Shown piece by piece: positions 1 through 8,601 of a stretch of DNA of 64,000 nucleotides. Position 1 is the first letter of the stretch. The number at the start of each line of letters is the position of its first letter. The notes below the pieces were generated by a model. That model saw only the letters and a program-made list of their open reading frames with translations. It made no database searches and was not told the origin of the DNA. The position numbers and the translations under genes are program-made. The stretch is from NCBI RefSeq assembly GCF_000797465.1, contig NZ_JSWG01000012.1:294233-358232 (forward strand). Direction: 5' to 3'. This DNA comes from Psychroserpens jangbogonensis. GTDB taxonomy: Bacteria; Bacteroidota; Bacteroidia; Flavobacteriales; Flavobacteriaceae.

Positions 1-1
1 T

Positions 2-415
2 AAAGTAGATCGTAGTGCTGCATATGCAACTAGACATATTGCTAAAAACATGGTAGCTGCAGGAATTTGCGAAGAAATTTTAGTTCAAGTAAGTTATGCT
101 ATTGGTGTTGTTGAACCGACATCAATATTTGTTGAAACATATGGAACTTGTCCTTTTAATGTCACTGATGGAGAAATTGCTGAAAAAATATCTGAGATTT
201 TTGATATGCGACCATCAGCAATTGAAACTCGTTTAAAACTGCGTAAGCCTATTTATAGTGAAACCGCAGCATATGGCCATATGGGAAGGGATCCAGAAAC
301 AGTTAGCAAAACTTTTGAGCAACCAAATGGAGAACCTATTACTCTTGATGTAGAATTATTTACATGGGAAAAACTAGATTATGTAGATAAAGTTAAGACT
401 GCATTTGGCATATAG
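2..415 (+). CDS. metK: S-adenosylmethionine synthetase, C-terminal part (5' end outside window)
   Basis: The frame is open from base 2, reading [16 protein letters not shown] before the first internal Met, so this is the last 137 residues of a longer gene. The sequence matches the C-terminal region of MetK: the [31 protein letters not shown] stretch (residues about 22-50 here) and the terminal YGHMGRD segment are family hallmarks. MetK makes S-adenosylmethionine from ATP and methionine in the cytosol, as a homotetramer. The active-site motifs lie upstream of the window. The gene is followed within 20 bp by a strong hairpin terminator and faces a convergent peptidase gene. Identification is secure; completeness of the gene cannot be judged here. 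Confidence 0.95.
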   Translation, partial: KVDRSAAYATRHIAKNMVAAGICEEILVQVSYAIGVVEPTSIFVETYGTCPFNVTDGEIAEKISEIFDMRPSAIETRLKLRKPIYSETAAYGHMGRDPETVSKTFEQPNGEPITLDVELFTWEKLDYVDKVKTAFGI

Positions 416-433
416 ACTTTAAAAAATAGAATT

Positions 434-470
434 AAAAAAACCTCTAAGTATAAAATTTAGAGGTTTTTTT
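434..470. terminator. Bidirectional intrinsic terminator between metK and the M28 peptidase
   Basis: Inverted repeat AAAAAAACCTCTAA / TTTAGAGGTTTTTTT with an 8-nt loop. It has A- and T-tracts on both sides, so it can end transcription from metK (+) and from the convergent peptidase (-). Confidence 0.85.
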
Positions 471-476
471 ATGTTT

Positions 477-2033
477 TTAATTTTGATTTCCTTTTCGATT
501 TGGAGTTCTAGGTTTAGGCCATTTTTCTTGTTTGCCTGTTCTTGGATTAATTGGTAAAACTATTTTTTCTGTCGGAGTTTTATCTGGATCTTCAGAAGCC
601 ATATAAACTAAAATTGCTGTTAAAATAGCATTACTACGCACGTCATCAAACACTATTTTATCATAAGTGTCTCTATTGGTATGCCAAGTATAATCGTGAT
701 ACGACCAACCTAAAGCACTTAGATCAAAGGCTGGAGCTCCAGCTGCTAAAAAAGAAACATTATCAGAGCCACTGGATTTAGGTGAACCTGGAAATTCTGT
801 TTTAATATGTTGTGTGATATCATTAGGTACAGCAGCAAGCCATCGCGTTAAATATTTATATGAATGTAAAAAACCAGCTCCAGAGATATTTACAACACGA
901 CCAGTACCATCATCTTGGTTAAAAAGTGCTTGAATATTATTTACAATTTCTGGATGATCTTCAACGAATGCACTCGAGCCATTCAAACCTTGTTCTTCGC
1001 TATCCCAATGACCAACTAAAATGGTGCGTTTTGGATTGGGATAAAACTTTTTAAGTAAACGCATAGCCTCCATCATTACTATTGTCCCTGTGCCATTATC
1101 TGTAGCTCCTGTAGCACCATCCCAAGTATCTAAATGCGCAGATAAAATAACATACTCTTCTGGTTTTTCAGAACCTCTTATTTCTCCAAGCGTATTAAAT
1201 GCAGGAGCAATGCCTAAATCTTTAGATTCAGCAACTATCTTTAATTTTGGAATATTTCCAGATTCAGTCAATCTATAAAGCATTGTATAATCTTCAAGTT
1301 CTAAATCTACATGCGGAATACTCTTTGTTTTCGCGTTAAAAATTCTGTTAACCCCAAAACCTTTAGACCAATATGAATCTATGATTCCTGCTGCTCCTGC
1401 ATTTTCAAATACTGAAACAATACTTCTTGAATTATATCCAGCCCTTCTAAAATTAGCATACCATCCTGAAACCTGATCATTTCGTTCATCCTTCATTTTT
1501 TTGTAAGATGCTTCAGTCGCAAATGCTTTCCAGTTGTCATCAGGTCTTCCTGTAGGTTGCTTCATGGACAGCAAAACAAATTTGCCTTTAACATTAGGCA
1601 ACCAATTAGCAAACTGCAAAGAATCGATCACTTTTGGCATTACAATAGTTTCTGCTGTAACACCTTTTGAACCTGTACTAGGATTCCATGCCAATTGCAT
1701 TCCTGTCAATGTTTCTAATCTAGGTGACAACATATCAATATGTGTAACACCTCGTTCCCAAGCCTTCCATGTTCCCCATTGTTCTGTTTTAGCTGAAATT
1801 CCCCAACCTTGATATGTTTCAACAATCCAGTCGCCAGCTTCCTTCATTTGCGGTGTTCCTACCAAACGAGGTCCAATAACATCCATAAGTTGATGAGCAA
1901 GTATTTCGAGTTGTGAATTCACAACAGCTCCTTGAATCATATTATCAATAACCTTCTGCTGCTCTTGATTTTGTGAAAATGAAACTAATGAGACTAAACA
2001 TAAAATAGAACATAATACAGTTAACTTTTTCAT
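477..2033 (-). CDS. Secreted M28 family zinc metallopeptidase (carboxypeptidase Q-like)
   Basis: This 518-residue protein has an N-terminal Sec signal peptide (residues 1-20, ending SFSQ) and is probably periplasmic or exported. A PA-like insert lies at about residues 110-265, inside an M28 catalytic fold. The two-zinc signature is visible: H300-x-D302, D312 in ATDNGTG, E346/E347 in GHWDSEEQGLNG, D374/D375, and a late His in WHTNRDTYDKI. It is predicted to be an amino- or carboxypeptidase that degrades peptides outside the cytoplasm; the substrate cannot be inferred. A basic tail ends in RKGNQN. It is monocistronic, convergent with metK, and followed by a shared terminator. Family assignment is strong. 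Confidence 0.92.
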   Translation of the reverse strand: MKKLTVLCSILCLVSLVSFSQNQEQQKVIDNMIQGAVVNSQLEILAHQLMDVIGPRLVGTPQMKEAGDWIVETYQGWGISAKTEQWGTWKAWERGVTHIDMLSPRLETLTGMQLAWNPSTGSKGVTAETIVMPKVIDSLQFANWLPNVKGKFVLLSMKQPTGRPDDNWKAFATEASYKKMKDERNDQVSGWYANFRRAGYNSRSIVSVFENAGAAGIIDSYWSKGFGVNRIFNAKTKSIPHVDLELEDYTMLYRLTESGNIPKLKIVAESKDLGIAPAFNTLGEIRGSEKPEEYVILSAHLDTWDGATGATDNGTGTIVMMEAMRLLKKFYPNPKRTILVGHWDSEEQGLNGSSAFVEDHPEIVNNIQALFNQDDGTGRVVNISGAGFLHSYKYLTRWLAAVPNDITQHIKTEFPGSPKSSGSDNVSFLAAGAPAFDLSALGWSYHDYTWHTNRDTYDKIVFDDVRSNAILTAILVYMASEDPDKTPTEKIVLPINPRTGKQEKWPKPRTPNRKGNQN

Positions 2034-2238
2034 AGGCTATAACAAACTAATAAATGAATTTGTGTGAATTTGAATAGCACTAATTTACGGAATGTTACCT
2101 AATTCTCAATATATTAAAGAGAACACACGCAACCATTTTAAATGTTTTGCATCTAATAAACAAAAACGAAGTTGTTTAAAACATTTTTAGGGGTAACGGT
2201 GTTTTAAAAGATTGATCCACATATATATATTTCATAAT

Positions 2239-2271
2239 AAAAAAAGCCTTCTCAGTTGAGAAGGCTTTTTT
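2239..2271. terminator. Intrinsic terminator after GLPGLI gene 1
   Basis: Hairpin AAAAAAAGCCTTCTCA / TGAGAAGGCTTTTTT, just downstream (on the minus strand) of the gene ending at 2296. It is almost identical to the hairpin at 3240-3271. Confidence 0.8.
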
Positions 2272-2295
2272 ATAAATTAGTTGAAATTAAAACCA

Positions 2296-3129
2296 TTATC
2301 CTCGACTTCGTCCCATTCGGTTATCACGAAATTCTTTCATCTTCTTAATAAGGGTTGCTTGGTAGTCTTCTTTTGTTATTTCTTTCCCTTTATCTGGTGC
2401 TTCAATTTCTAAAGTCTCTTTTGGATTTAAAACAAGTTTAGAACACAACATTGTTGTATCTCCTGCACTCACTTCTAATATTAATCCAGGAAGCCCCCAA
2501 AATTCTGATGGTCCATGACCTACAGGAATTTGTGGTGCATACCACGTTTCTACTTCAGTCATAGGAATCTCTGGCTCTATCGTTTCTCCTTCTGCAGTTT
2601 CAGTAGTATTATCTCTTCGAATTTTATTCCAAGAAAATGAATACCAAGTTAACTCATCTGATGGAATAGAAGCCGTAGCTTTAAAGCAGGTATAGTTTCC
2701 TATTTGTTTGGTTTCGGTTCCCATGACCCATTCGATAGGCTGTAATTTATCTTTAACCAAAAAGCGTTTTCCGTAGAATTCTTGATCTTGGATTTGCGTA
2801 TTGGTCTTCACATTTTTGTATTGATCTCCTGCAGCAAAATTTTTGCCCCAAGAATCTGTTGCGCCAGACATGGCATCTAGTTTATCATTTTCTTTAAAGA
2901 AAGATTCTTCTTTATTAAAGTTTAAAACATAGGTTTTTTCTAATCTGTTTTTCAGATTTGCCATGACTTGCTTTTTTTGAGCTTCACTAAGTCGTTTTCC
3001 CCAATTACCTAAGTCCATTGTAGATTTAGAGATATAAATGGCTTGTCCTTGAAAGTTTTGAGCATTTAAATTAAATGTCATTAAAAATATAAATGCAATA
3101 AAGGTCAATTTTGAAATTAGTACTCTCAT
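2296..3129 (-). CDS. GLPGLI family protein, paralog 1
   Basis: A 277-residue exported protein with a signal peptide ending near residue 23 (LNAQ). It shares the full motif set of the GLPGLI family with its two neighbours: FQGxAxY, LEKTYVLNFN, YKNVK, FLVKD, IGNYTCFKA (Cys148), WYAPQIPVGHGP and the name-giving GLPGLI at residues 212-217, then CSKLVLNPKE. The biochemical function of this family is unknown. It is typical of Bacteroidota and often sits next to TonB-type outer-membrane proteins, as here. The C-terminus ends in a basic, Arg/Gly-rich tail. The gene is flanked on both sides by near-identical terminators, unlike the two other paralogs. Upstream of the start are several TTTAAC-like elements (about 3147-3169). 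Confidence 0.9.
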   Translation of the reverse strand: MRVLISKLTFIAFIFLMTFNLNAQNFQGQAIYISKSTMDLGNWGKRLSEAQKKQVMANLKNRLEKTYVLNFNKEESFFKENDKLDAMSGATDSWGKNFAAGDQYKNVKTNTQIQDQEFYGKRFLVKDKLQPIEWVMGTETKQIGNYTCFKATASIPSDELTWYSFSWNKIRRDNTTETAEGETIEPEIPMTEVETWYAPQIPVGHGPSEFWGLPGLILEVSAGDTTMLCSKLVLNPKETLEIEAPDKGKEITKEDYQATLIKKMKEFRDNRMGRSRG

Positions 3130-3239
3130 AATATGGTAAACTGTTGGTTAATTGTTTAACAAATTTAACAAAAAGCTAAACAATACATGTGTCTTTACCA
3201 TAAAATTAACAACAAGCATCTATTATAGAGGTTACTAAA

Positions 3240-3271
3240 GAAAAAGCCTTCTCAAATGAGAAGGCTTTTTT
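3240..3271. terminator. Intrinsic terminator after the outer-membrane barrel gene
   Basis: AAAAAGCCTTCTCA, 2-nt loop, TGAGAAGGCTTTTTT. It serves the minus-strand gene ending at 3372, with a structured element (3274-3364) in between. It is a near copy of the hairpin at 2239-2271. Confidence 0.75.
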
Positions 3272-3273
3272 AT

Positions 3274-3364
3274 GCGTTAAGGATAGAGGCTTTGTTGAAG
3301 CTCCTCGAAGAGAGCGACTGCCGAGAGCCTGACCAACTGAAGCATAAGCGTAAGTTGGTAACGC
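3274..3364. repeat. Structured palindromic intergenic element (REP-like or small structured RNA)
   Basis: This 91-bp stretch is clearly more GC-rich than its surroundings. It is closed by GCGTTA (3274-3279) / TAACGC (3359-3364). Nested inside are ACCAACT (3332-3338) / AGTTGGT (3353-3359), AGGCT (3287-3291) / AGCCT (3326-3330) and a small stem around 3300-3315. The alternative stems share bases at 3359. It lies between the stop of the barrel gene and its terminator and contains no convincing ORF. Similar GCGTTA...TAACGC elements are, from memory, dispersed in flavobacterial genomes, but no second copy occurs in this window, so 'repeat' is an inference. Confidence 0.5.
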
Positions 3365-3371
3365 CCAAATA

Positions 3372-6122
3372 TTATAAGGTATAAATCATCCTAAACGTTA
3401 TAAATCTTGGCTGAATAAATGTTTCTGAACTAAATACAGAAATATTACTTGAACTATTACTCACCTTAGAATCAATATCTAATAAGTTTGATGCTTTAAC
3501 TTCAAATTCCCAATTGGCATCTTTATCTTTTCTATAGGCTAAACTCGCATCCCAAGTCTGGAAAGATTGAGAAGGTCTAACACCATCATCTTGATTAGTA
3601 TATGTGTAATCTGTTCTAAATGTTACAGATTTCCATAGGTATGCATCAAATTCTACTGAAGGTGAATTTGTTATAAACTTTGTAGATGTAGAACCTTGAT
3701 CGTTGTTTGTTATTGAATACGCATATCTCAATCTCACATTTGGTGCTTCTCTAAAATTTGTACGTAATTCTGGTGTGTATCTTTGCGTGAAATTCTCACT
3801 TACTGTTCGTCTATCCTCAACAATTTGGTTTTGTTTAGAATACGATAAATTAACACCTAATCGCGCTCTAATCTTTTTAAACGTTCGCTCAACTCGTCCA
3901 AACACACTAGCAGATTCGTCTGCAAAATTTGAGTTGAAATAAGAGCTTGTTCTAATCACATTTTCAAAATTTGTTGTACTTCTTATTTGATCAATATTCT
4001 TACTATAATTAGCAATAGCAAATACGTTGGTATAATTAAAAAGGTTAAAACTGAAATATCGCAAACTCAAATTGTGAGATAATGAATTTTGTAATTCAGG
4101 ATTTCCATAACTAATATTGCTAAAGCTATTTAAAACTAGTCCTTCGGCTAAATTTGTAACATCAGTAAAAGAGTTACTCATATTATAACGGAAAGTTAAA
4201 CTTTCGCTCTTTTTAAATTGAATGAGCGTTTCTAGCTCTGGCATTACTCTAAAGAAGTTATCTTTATTTTCTACACCATACTGTGTGTTCTTGTTTCCGT
4301 AGGAGTGCAATGAAAGTCCAGGCGTAATAGTAAATTTCCCTGTTTTAACTCTATAACGAAATCCTAAATACACATCACTAAAATTATACTCAGTATCATT
4401 TTCATTTCTCAAGAGATCTCCTTCACCATCTGTTAAAGTTGCTACTGGATCAAAATATGAACCATTATCTAAAAACTGAAAAATATTAGAGTTGAACTTT
4501 TGGTTACTTAAAATAGTACCTAAGGTTAGATTAATATTACTCTTGTTATTCAAGATATAGTAGTAATCTACTTTAGCGTCCAATTGATTAGACTTGATGC
4601 GTCTATCTTGGTTTAGGTTATATCCAAATTGATCTCTATCAAATCCTAACGCTAATGCGGTATTATCAAAAGCATCCTGAGCTTGAGGAGGATCATCATT
4701 ATTTGTTGGGTCATTTACTAGTAAAGCATTATAAAATGGATCTTCGTCTTTTATTAAATGTTGCGCTTCAAGCGCAAAAATATTTTTCTCATTTAACGTA
4801 TAATAATAGTTTAGGTTTTGATTGATGCTAAATGGTTTTACTTCGTCTAATTCTTTTGTAATTCCTACAACAGAAGAGGCTTGAATTTGTTTTTCTGAAT
4901 CACTAGAAAGACGACCAAGTAGATCATAATCTAATTGATTATTGAAGTTTGGTTTATAAGACGCGCTTAACTTTGCAATTCCTTGATTAGTTGCTTCTTT
5001 TCCTATTTCAACTGTTTCTTCGTCAGGGATTCCTAAATCAGAATCTGTATAAGTAACAAAATTTTGTTCTCGAGTTCTTAAACGTGTGCTATTATAGATT
5101 AAGAATCCGCTGAGATCAAGTGCTTTATTAGGAGAATAACTAAAATTACCTGCCGCAAGTTTTGTTTCAATCTCTTGAGCATTACCAAGATTCGTTAATC
5201 CACCAAGTCCGTTATCTCCTAAATTAATACTTGTCCCACTGCTTTGGCTAGGTCGTCTAAATCCACCACCAAAGTTTCTAATGTCACGATTTGTTAAGGC
5301 AACTTCTCCAATATTGTTTAAATCTCCTATGACGTTAATACTATATTTTGGACTGTAATAAAACAACTTGGGTTGCACTAGGTATAATTCTTTATCTGGA
5401 GCGGTTCCCGCTCCTGCAGTAATATCACCAAACCAGAAATTTTCTTTTCCTTCTTTAAGTTTGATATTAATTGCAACATTATCTTGATTATTTTGAACAC
5501 CCCTTAACTGACCAACTTCTGAATAATTACGAAGAACTTGAATCTTATCAACGGCATTAGATGGAATATTTTTTGTTGCCAATTTTGAATCACCATCAAA
5601 AAAATCTTTTCCATTAACCATTAATTTATTGACGACTTTACCTTCGACTTCTATTTGTCCGTCGTCATTAATTTCGACACCAGGTAATTTCTTGAGAACG
5701 TCCTCTAGTTTACGTTCGGAACCATCCTTAAAAGAGTCTGCATTATAAATTAGGGTATCTCCTTTGATGGTTACGGGCATTTCGTAGGTTAATTCTACTG
5801 CAGCAAGTGCATTATCATATTCAAGATTAAAGTCTTTATTAATGTTTTCTTCTTTGGTTGCTACCTCAACAGAAAGTGTTTTCATACCTATATAACTGAC
5901 TTGTATCGTATAGGTAGTATTCTTATCTAAATCAAGCTTAAATCGACCTTTATCATTGGATATGGCATAAGAAGCCATAGACTTTGTTGCTTTATTAATT
6001 GCAATAATATTTGCCAATTCTAAAGGGCCACCAATACTATCTTTTACAACTCCTTGAACTGTAATTTGTGCACTAGTTATGCTAGTTACAAGCAGTAACG
6101 CTAGTAATATAAAATTTCTCAT
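3372..6122 (-). CDS. Outer-membrane beta-barrel protein with carboxypeptidase-like regulatory domain (TonB-receptor-like)
   Basis: This 916-residue protein has a signal peptide (1-18, ending TSAQ). A CarboxypepD_reg-like domain follows (about 20-105: ITVQGVVKDSIGGPLELANI). Next is a TonB-receptor-like plug (about 115-225: LEDVLKKLPGVEINDDGQIEVEGKVV..FFDGD), then a long 14- to 22-strand-type barrel of the OMP_b-brl_3 kind ending in an aromatic strand (RFITFRMIYTL). It is expected in the outer membrane. It probably imports or binds a substrate together with the surrounding GLPGLI proteins, whose genes flank it in the same orientation. The substrate is unknown. The gap to the upstream GLPGLI gene is only 61 bp, so the genes 8477 to 3372 may be co-transcribed. 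Confidence 0.88.
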   Translation of the reverse strand: MRNFILLALLLVTSITSAQITVQGVVKDSIGGPLELANIIAINKATKSMASYAISNDKGRFKLDLDKNTTYTIQVSYIGMKTLSVEVATKEENINKDFNLEYDNALAAVELTYEMPVTIKGDTLIYNADSFKDGSERKLEDVLKKLPGVEINDDGQIEVEGKVVNKLMVNGKDFFDGDSKLATKNIPSNAVDKIQVLRNYSEVGQLRGVQNNQDNVAINIKLKEGKENFWFGDITAGAGTAPDKELYLVQPKLFYYSPKYSINVIGDLNNIGEVALTNRDIRNFGGGFRRPSQSSGTSINLGDNGLGGLTNLGNAQEIETKLAAGNFSYSPNKALDLSGFLIYNSTRLRTREQNFVTYTDSDLGIPDEETVEIGKEATNQGIAKLSASYKPNFNNQLDYDLLGRLSSDSEKQIQASSVVGITKELDEVKPFSINQNLNYYYTLNEKNIFALEAQHLIKDEDPFYNALLVNDPTNNDDPPQAQDAFDNTALALGFDRDQFGYNLNQDRRIKSNQLDAKVDYYYILNNKSNINLTLGTILSNQKFNSNIFQFLDNGSYFDPVATLTDGEGDLLRNENDTEYNFSDVYLGFRYRVKTGKFTITPGLSLHSYGNKNTQYGVENKDNFFRVMPELETLIQFKKSESLTFRYNMSNSFTDVTNLAEGLVLNSFSNISYGNPELQNSLSHNLSLRYFSFNLFNYTNVFAIANYSKNIDQIRSTTNFENVIRTSSYFNSNFADESASVFGRVERTFKKIRARLGVNLSYSKQNQIVEDRRTVSENFTQRYTPELRTNFREAPNVRLRYAYSITNNDQGSTSTKFITNSPSVEFDAYLWKSVTFRTDYTYTNQDDGVRPSQSFQTWDASLAYRKDKDANWEFEVKASNLLDIDSKVSNSSSNISVFSSETFIQPRFITFRMIYTL

Positions 6123-6183
6123 TTGTTGGATTATGTTTCTTTGATTATTTCTCTTTGGAAAATTGAAACTTTAAAAGTTAGTA

Positions 6184-7080
6184 TTAATGTCTTGGGCCTC
6201 TTCCGCCTCTTCCGCCACCATACATTTGTCTCATTTCTTCAATCTTCTCTTTCATAATGGTATTGTATGCTTCACGAGTAACGACTTCACCTGTATCTGG
6301 TTTATTTATCTCCTCTTTTTCCTGCGGATTCATCACTATTTTAGTACAAAGAATAACGGTTCTATCTGCTTGAATTTCTAAAATCAAGCCTGGAAGTCCG
6401 TGATATTCACCTGGTCCAGTACTTACTGGAATTTGAGGTGTATACCAAGCTGTAACTATTACAAACTTGGGAACTTCAAGCTCATCTAGAGGATTGTCAA
6501 ATTCAGTTTTTGTCGTATCTGTCGTTTCTTCACCTTCTTTCTTTTCATCATTATCTTTTCTACCTCTTCTACGCATGCTCATAAAATCCATTTCATCAAC
6601 AGGCTTTGTTGTGGTCGCTTTGAAACAAGTGTATTGTCCAATTTTCTTTGTTTCACTGCCAAGTTTCCACTCTAATGTTGGCAGAGAATCCTTTACTAAA
6701 AACTGTTTTCCGAAAAACTCTTGCTCTTGCAAAATCACATTATCTTTAACATTTTTATATTGAGGACCACCAGTGAAGCTACTCATCATTCCTCTCCAAG
6801 GGCTACTTCCAGAACCTGGAGCATCAAGTTTTTCTTCTTCTTTGTATGTCGATTCACTACGATTAAAATTGAGCACATAGGTTTTTTCTAACATACTTTT
6901 CATTCGCTCAGCGATTTGCTTTTTTTGCTGATCACTCATTTGACCTCCTCCAAAATCACCCATATCCATAGTGGTTTTAGTATGGTAAGTGGCCTGACCT
7001 TGAAATTCTTGAGCATTAAGGCTTAGGGATACAAATAGCATTAATACGATACTACTTAGTCTTGAGAATAATGTTTTCAT
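6184..7080 (-). CDS. GLPGLI family protein, paralog 2
   Basis: A 298-residue protein with a signal peptide ending near residue 24 (LNAQ) and the family motifs FQGQATY, LEKTYVLNFN, FLVKDSLP, IGQYTCFKAT (Cys152) and YHGLPGLILEI (GLPGLI at 228-233). An Arg/Lys/Glu-rich low-complexity insert lies at about 169-195. The last 15 residues are Gly/Arg-rich (GGGRGGRGPRH), resembling RGG tails. The molecular role is unknown. It lies between the barrel gene and paralog 3 in the same orientation. Immediately before the start codon, the + strand reads GTTAAC-N4-GTTTGA-N4-TTTAAC at 10-bp spacing (7081-7106), a degenerate version of the operator at 8537-8562. Confidence 0.9.
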   Translation of the reverse strand: MKTLFSRLSSIVLMLFVSLSLNAQEFQGQATYHTKTTMDMGDFGGGQMSDQQKKQIAERMKSMLEKTYVLNFNRSESTYKEEEKLDAPGSGSSPWRGMMSSFTGGPQYKNVKDNVILQEQEFFGKQFLVKDSLPTLEWKLGSETKKIGQYTCFKATTTKPVDEMDFMSMRRRGRKDNDEKKEGEETTDTTKTEFDNPLDELEVPKFVIVTAWYTPQIPVSTGPGEYHGLPGLILEIQADRTVILCTKIVMNPQEKEEINKPDTGEVVTREAYNTIMKEKIEEMRQMYGGGRGGRGPRH

Positions 7081-7106
7081 GTTAACTGAAGTTTGATGTG
7101 TTTAAC
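7081..7106. promoter_or_regulatory. Degenerate 10-bp-spaced GTTAAC-like sites in front of GLPGLI gene 2
   Basis: GTTAAC (7081), GTTTGA (7091) and TTTAAC (7101) are spaced exactly 10 bp apart and directly abut the start codon at 7080. They resemble the perfect triple repeat at 8537-8562. The match is weaker, and the position inside the leader would suit repression. Confidence 0.35.
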
Positions 7107-7251
7107 AAATTTATAAAAGTATTAAACAGAAATTATTTTATTTATAATATAATTAACATTCAAAAATACTTTAATTAAACACATATGACTTCAAAAACAA
7201 ATAATAGTTAAATTCGAAAAGGTTAAAATTTTCTTAAACTTTTACAGATAA

Positions 7252-8103
7252 TTAACCTCCAATTCTAATCTCAATATTCTCACCATCTCTGCCTCTATCA
7301 TTCGATCTATAACGCTCTTCCATTTCTTTCATCTTCTTCTCCATAATTTTATCATAAGCTTCTTGGGTTAATTCTTTGCCGTTTTCAGGCACAACAATTT
7401 CAGATGCATTTTTAGGGTTGAGAACAATTTTACTACATATAACGGTTTCGGTACCATCATTAACTTCTAAAATCAATCCTGGCAATCCATGATAATTTCC
7501 TGGCCCTACACTAACTGGAATTTGAGGTGTATACCAAGCTGTAATGGTTATTTCCTTCATTTTCGGTTCCTTATTAGCAGTATTCAAATCTTTATCGCCA
7601 TTAAAACTAATTCCGCTTTCAATATCTTCAATCTCTCGTGTTGTTGTTGCTTTAAAACAAGTATAATCTCCTATATTTCTGGTTTCAGATTCTAACTTCC
7701 ATTCAATATCTTCTAAATCATCTTTTATTAAAAACACCTTACTGAATGATTCATTTTGATTGACAAAACGTTTCTCTTTTATGTTTTTATACAATATATC
7801 AGAACCGCCAGACATAATCATTACCATATTCATGCCTTGTGGATTTGGAGCCGACAATGCTTCTTCTTCCTCATAAATGGATTCTGTTTTATTGAAGTTT
7901 AATATATAGGTTTTCTCAAACTGCTTTTTTAGCATTTCCATCATTTGGTCTGCCATACCAGAAGCCATTTGAGTGCTATCTAGTTTAATATCGATTTTAC
8001 GCTTTGATTTGTAAGTTGCTTCCCCTTGGAAATCTTGTGCACTAATACTTGATGAAATTAGTAGTGTTATACCTACAACTATAATTTTAATTAATGAGTT
8101 CAT
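7252..8103 (-). CDS. GLPGLI family protein, paralog 3
   Basis: A 283-residue protein with a signal peptide ending near residue 22 (SISAQ). It has the family motifs FQGEATYKSK, FEKTYILNFN, YKNIK, FLIKDDLEDIEW, IGDYTCFKAT (Cys149), WYTPQIPVSVGP, GLPGLI at 206-211 and CSKIVLNPK. The C-terminal region is charged (MKEMEERYRSNDRGRDG). It is exported or periplasmic, with unknown biochemical function. Its start lies 2 bp from the stop of the upstream small secreted protein, so the two are almost certainly translated from one mRNA that begins at the divergent promoter region near 8500. Confidence 0.9.
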   Translation of the reverse strand: MNSLIKIIVVGITLLISSSISAQDFQGEATYKSKRKIDIKLDSTQMASGMADQMMEMLKKQFEKTYILNFNKTESIYEEEEALSAPNPQGMNMVMIMSGGSDILYKNIKEKRFVNQNESFSKVFLIKDDLEDIEWKLESETRNIGDYTCFKATTTREIEDIESGISFNGDKDLNTANKEPKMKEITITAWYTPQIPVSVGPGNYHGLPGLILEVNDGTETVICSKIVLNPKNASEIVVPENGKELTQEAYDKIMEKKMKEMEERYRSNDRGRDGENIEIRIGG

Positions 8104-8105
8104 GG

Positions 8106-8477
8106 TTATTGTTTGTTTTTATAATATTTAATTGCTGCTTTTCTTATTGTCTTTACACTTTTTAGAAAGCCTTTTGTATCATTCGTATTTCCTTTTACTT
8201 TATAAGACAATGTAGTACTTTCACCGTTAGACATCTCATCTCCATTACATATAATTTCAAATGACAAGGGTTCATTTCGTTCTGATAAACCGATGATCTC
8301 TTTGATGTCTTTAACAACAAATGTAGACTCAATATCTTCGGCAGAATCAACTGTTACAGACACATCAATATTACTAACTCTAACATCATCTGTAGTCACT
8401 TCTCCTGTAACTCTATTGGTTTGACCAAAACTAACTGTTACAAGAAATAGCATTAAGATTTTAAATACATTTTTCAT
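8106..8477 (-). CDS. Small secreted protein of unknown function, first gene of the GLPGLI operon
   Basis: A 123-residue protein with a signal peptide (1-18, ending VSFGQ). The mature part is short, has predicted beta character (VTGEVTTDDVRVSNIDVSVTVDSAEDIESTF) and a lysine-rich C-terminus (IRKAAIKYYKNKQ). The family was not recognised. It is the promoter-proximal gene of the minus-strand GLPGLI/barrel transcription unit and is divergent from the sensor kinase. Its location suggests it works with the GLPGLI proteins in the periplasm, possibly as the signal for the adjacent kinase, but this is only context. Confidence 0.75.
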   Translation of the reverse strand: MKNVFKILMLFLVTVSFGQTNRVTGEVTTDDVRVSNIDVSVTVDSAEDIESTFVVKDIKEIIGLSERNEPLSFEIICNGDEMSNGESTTLSYKVKGNTNDTKGFLKSVKTIRKAAIKYYKNKQ

Positions 8478-8536
8478 TTTATAATTGTTTTATGATTAAT
8501 ACACTACAAATATATAAGTCACTACTAGCACAATTA

Positions 8537-8562
8537 GTTAACCAGTGTTAACGTGTGTTAAC
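8537..8562. promoter_or_regulatory. Triple GTTAAC operator at 10-bp spacing (predicted OmpR-type response-regulator site)
   Basis: GTTAAC occurs at 8537, 8547 and 8557, each unit exactly one helical turn from the next. The array lies between the divergent starts at 8477 (-) and 8602 (+). Tandem half-sites 10-11 bp apart are the usual binding pattern of OmpR/PhoB-type regulators, and such a regulator is encoded at 10124-10804. Confidence 0.65.
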
Positions 8563-8589
8563 CGATTAGCTTTTATAGGTTTTAACATT

Positions 8590-8597
8590 TACATTTG
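8590..8597 (+). promoter_or_regulatory. Predicted -7 promoter box TACATTTG of the kinase/regulator operon
   Basis: It matches the Bacteroidota -7 consensus TAnnTTTG. It ends 4 bp before the ATG at 8602, so the mRNA may be leaderless or nearly so. No clear -33 TTTG is visible; the GTTAAC array sits where an activator would compensate. Confidence 0.45.
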
Positions 8598-8601
8598 AAT
8601 C

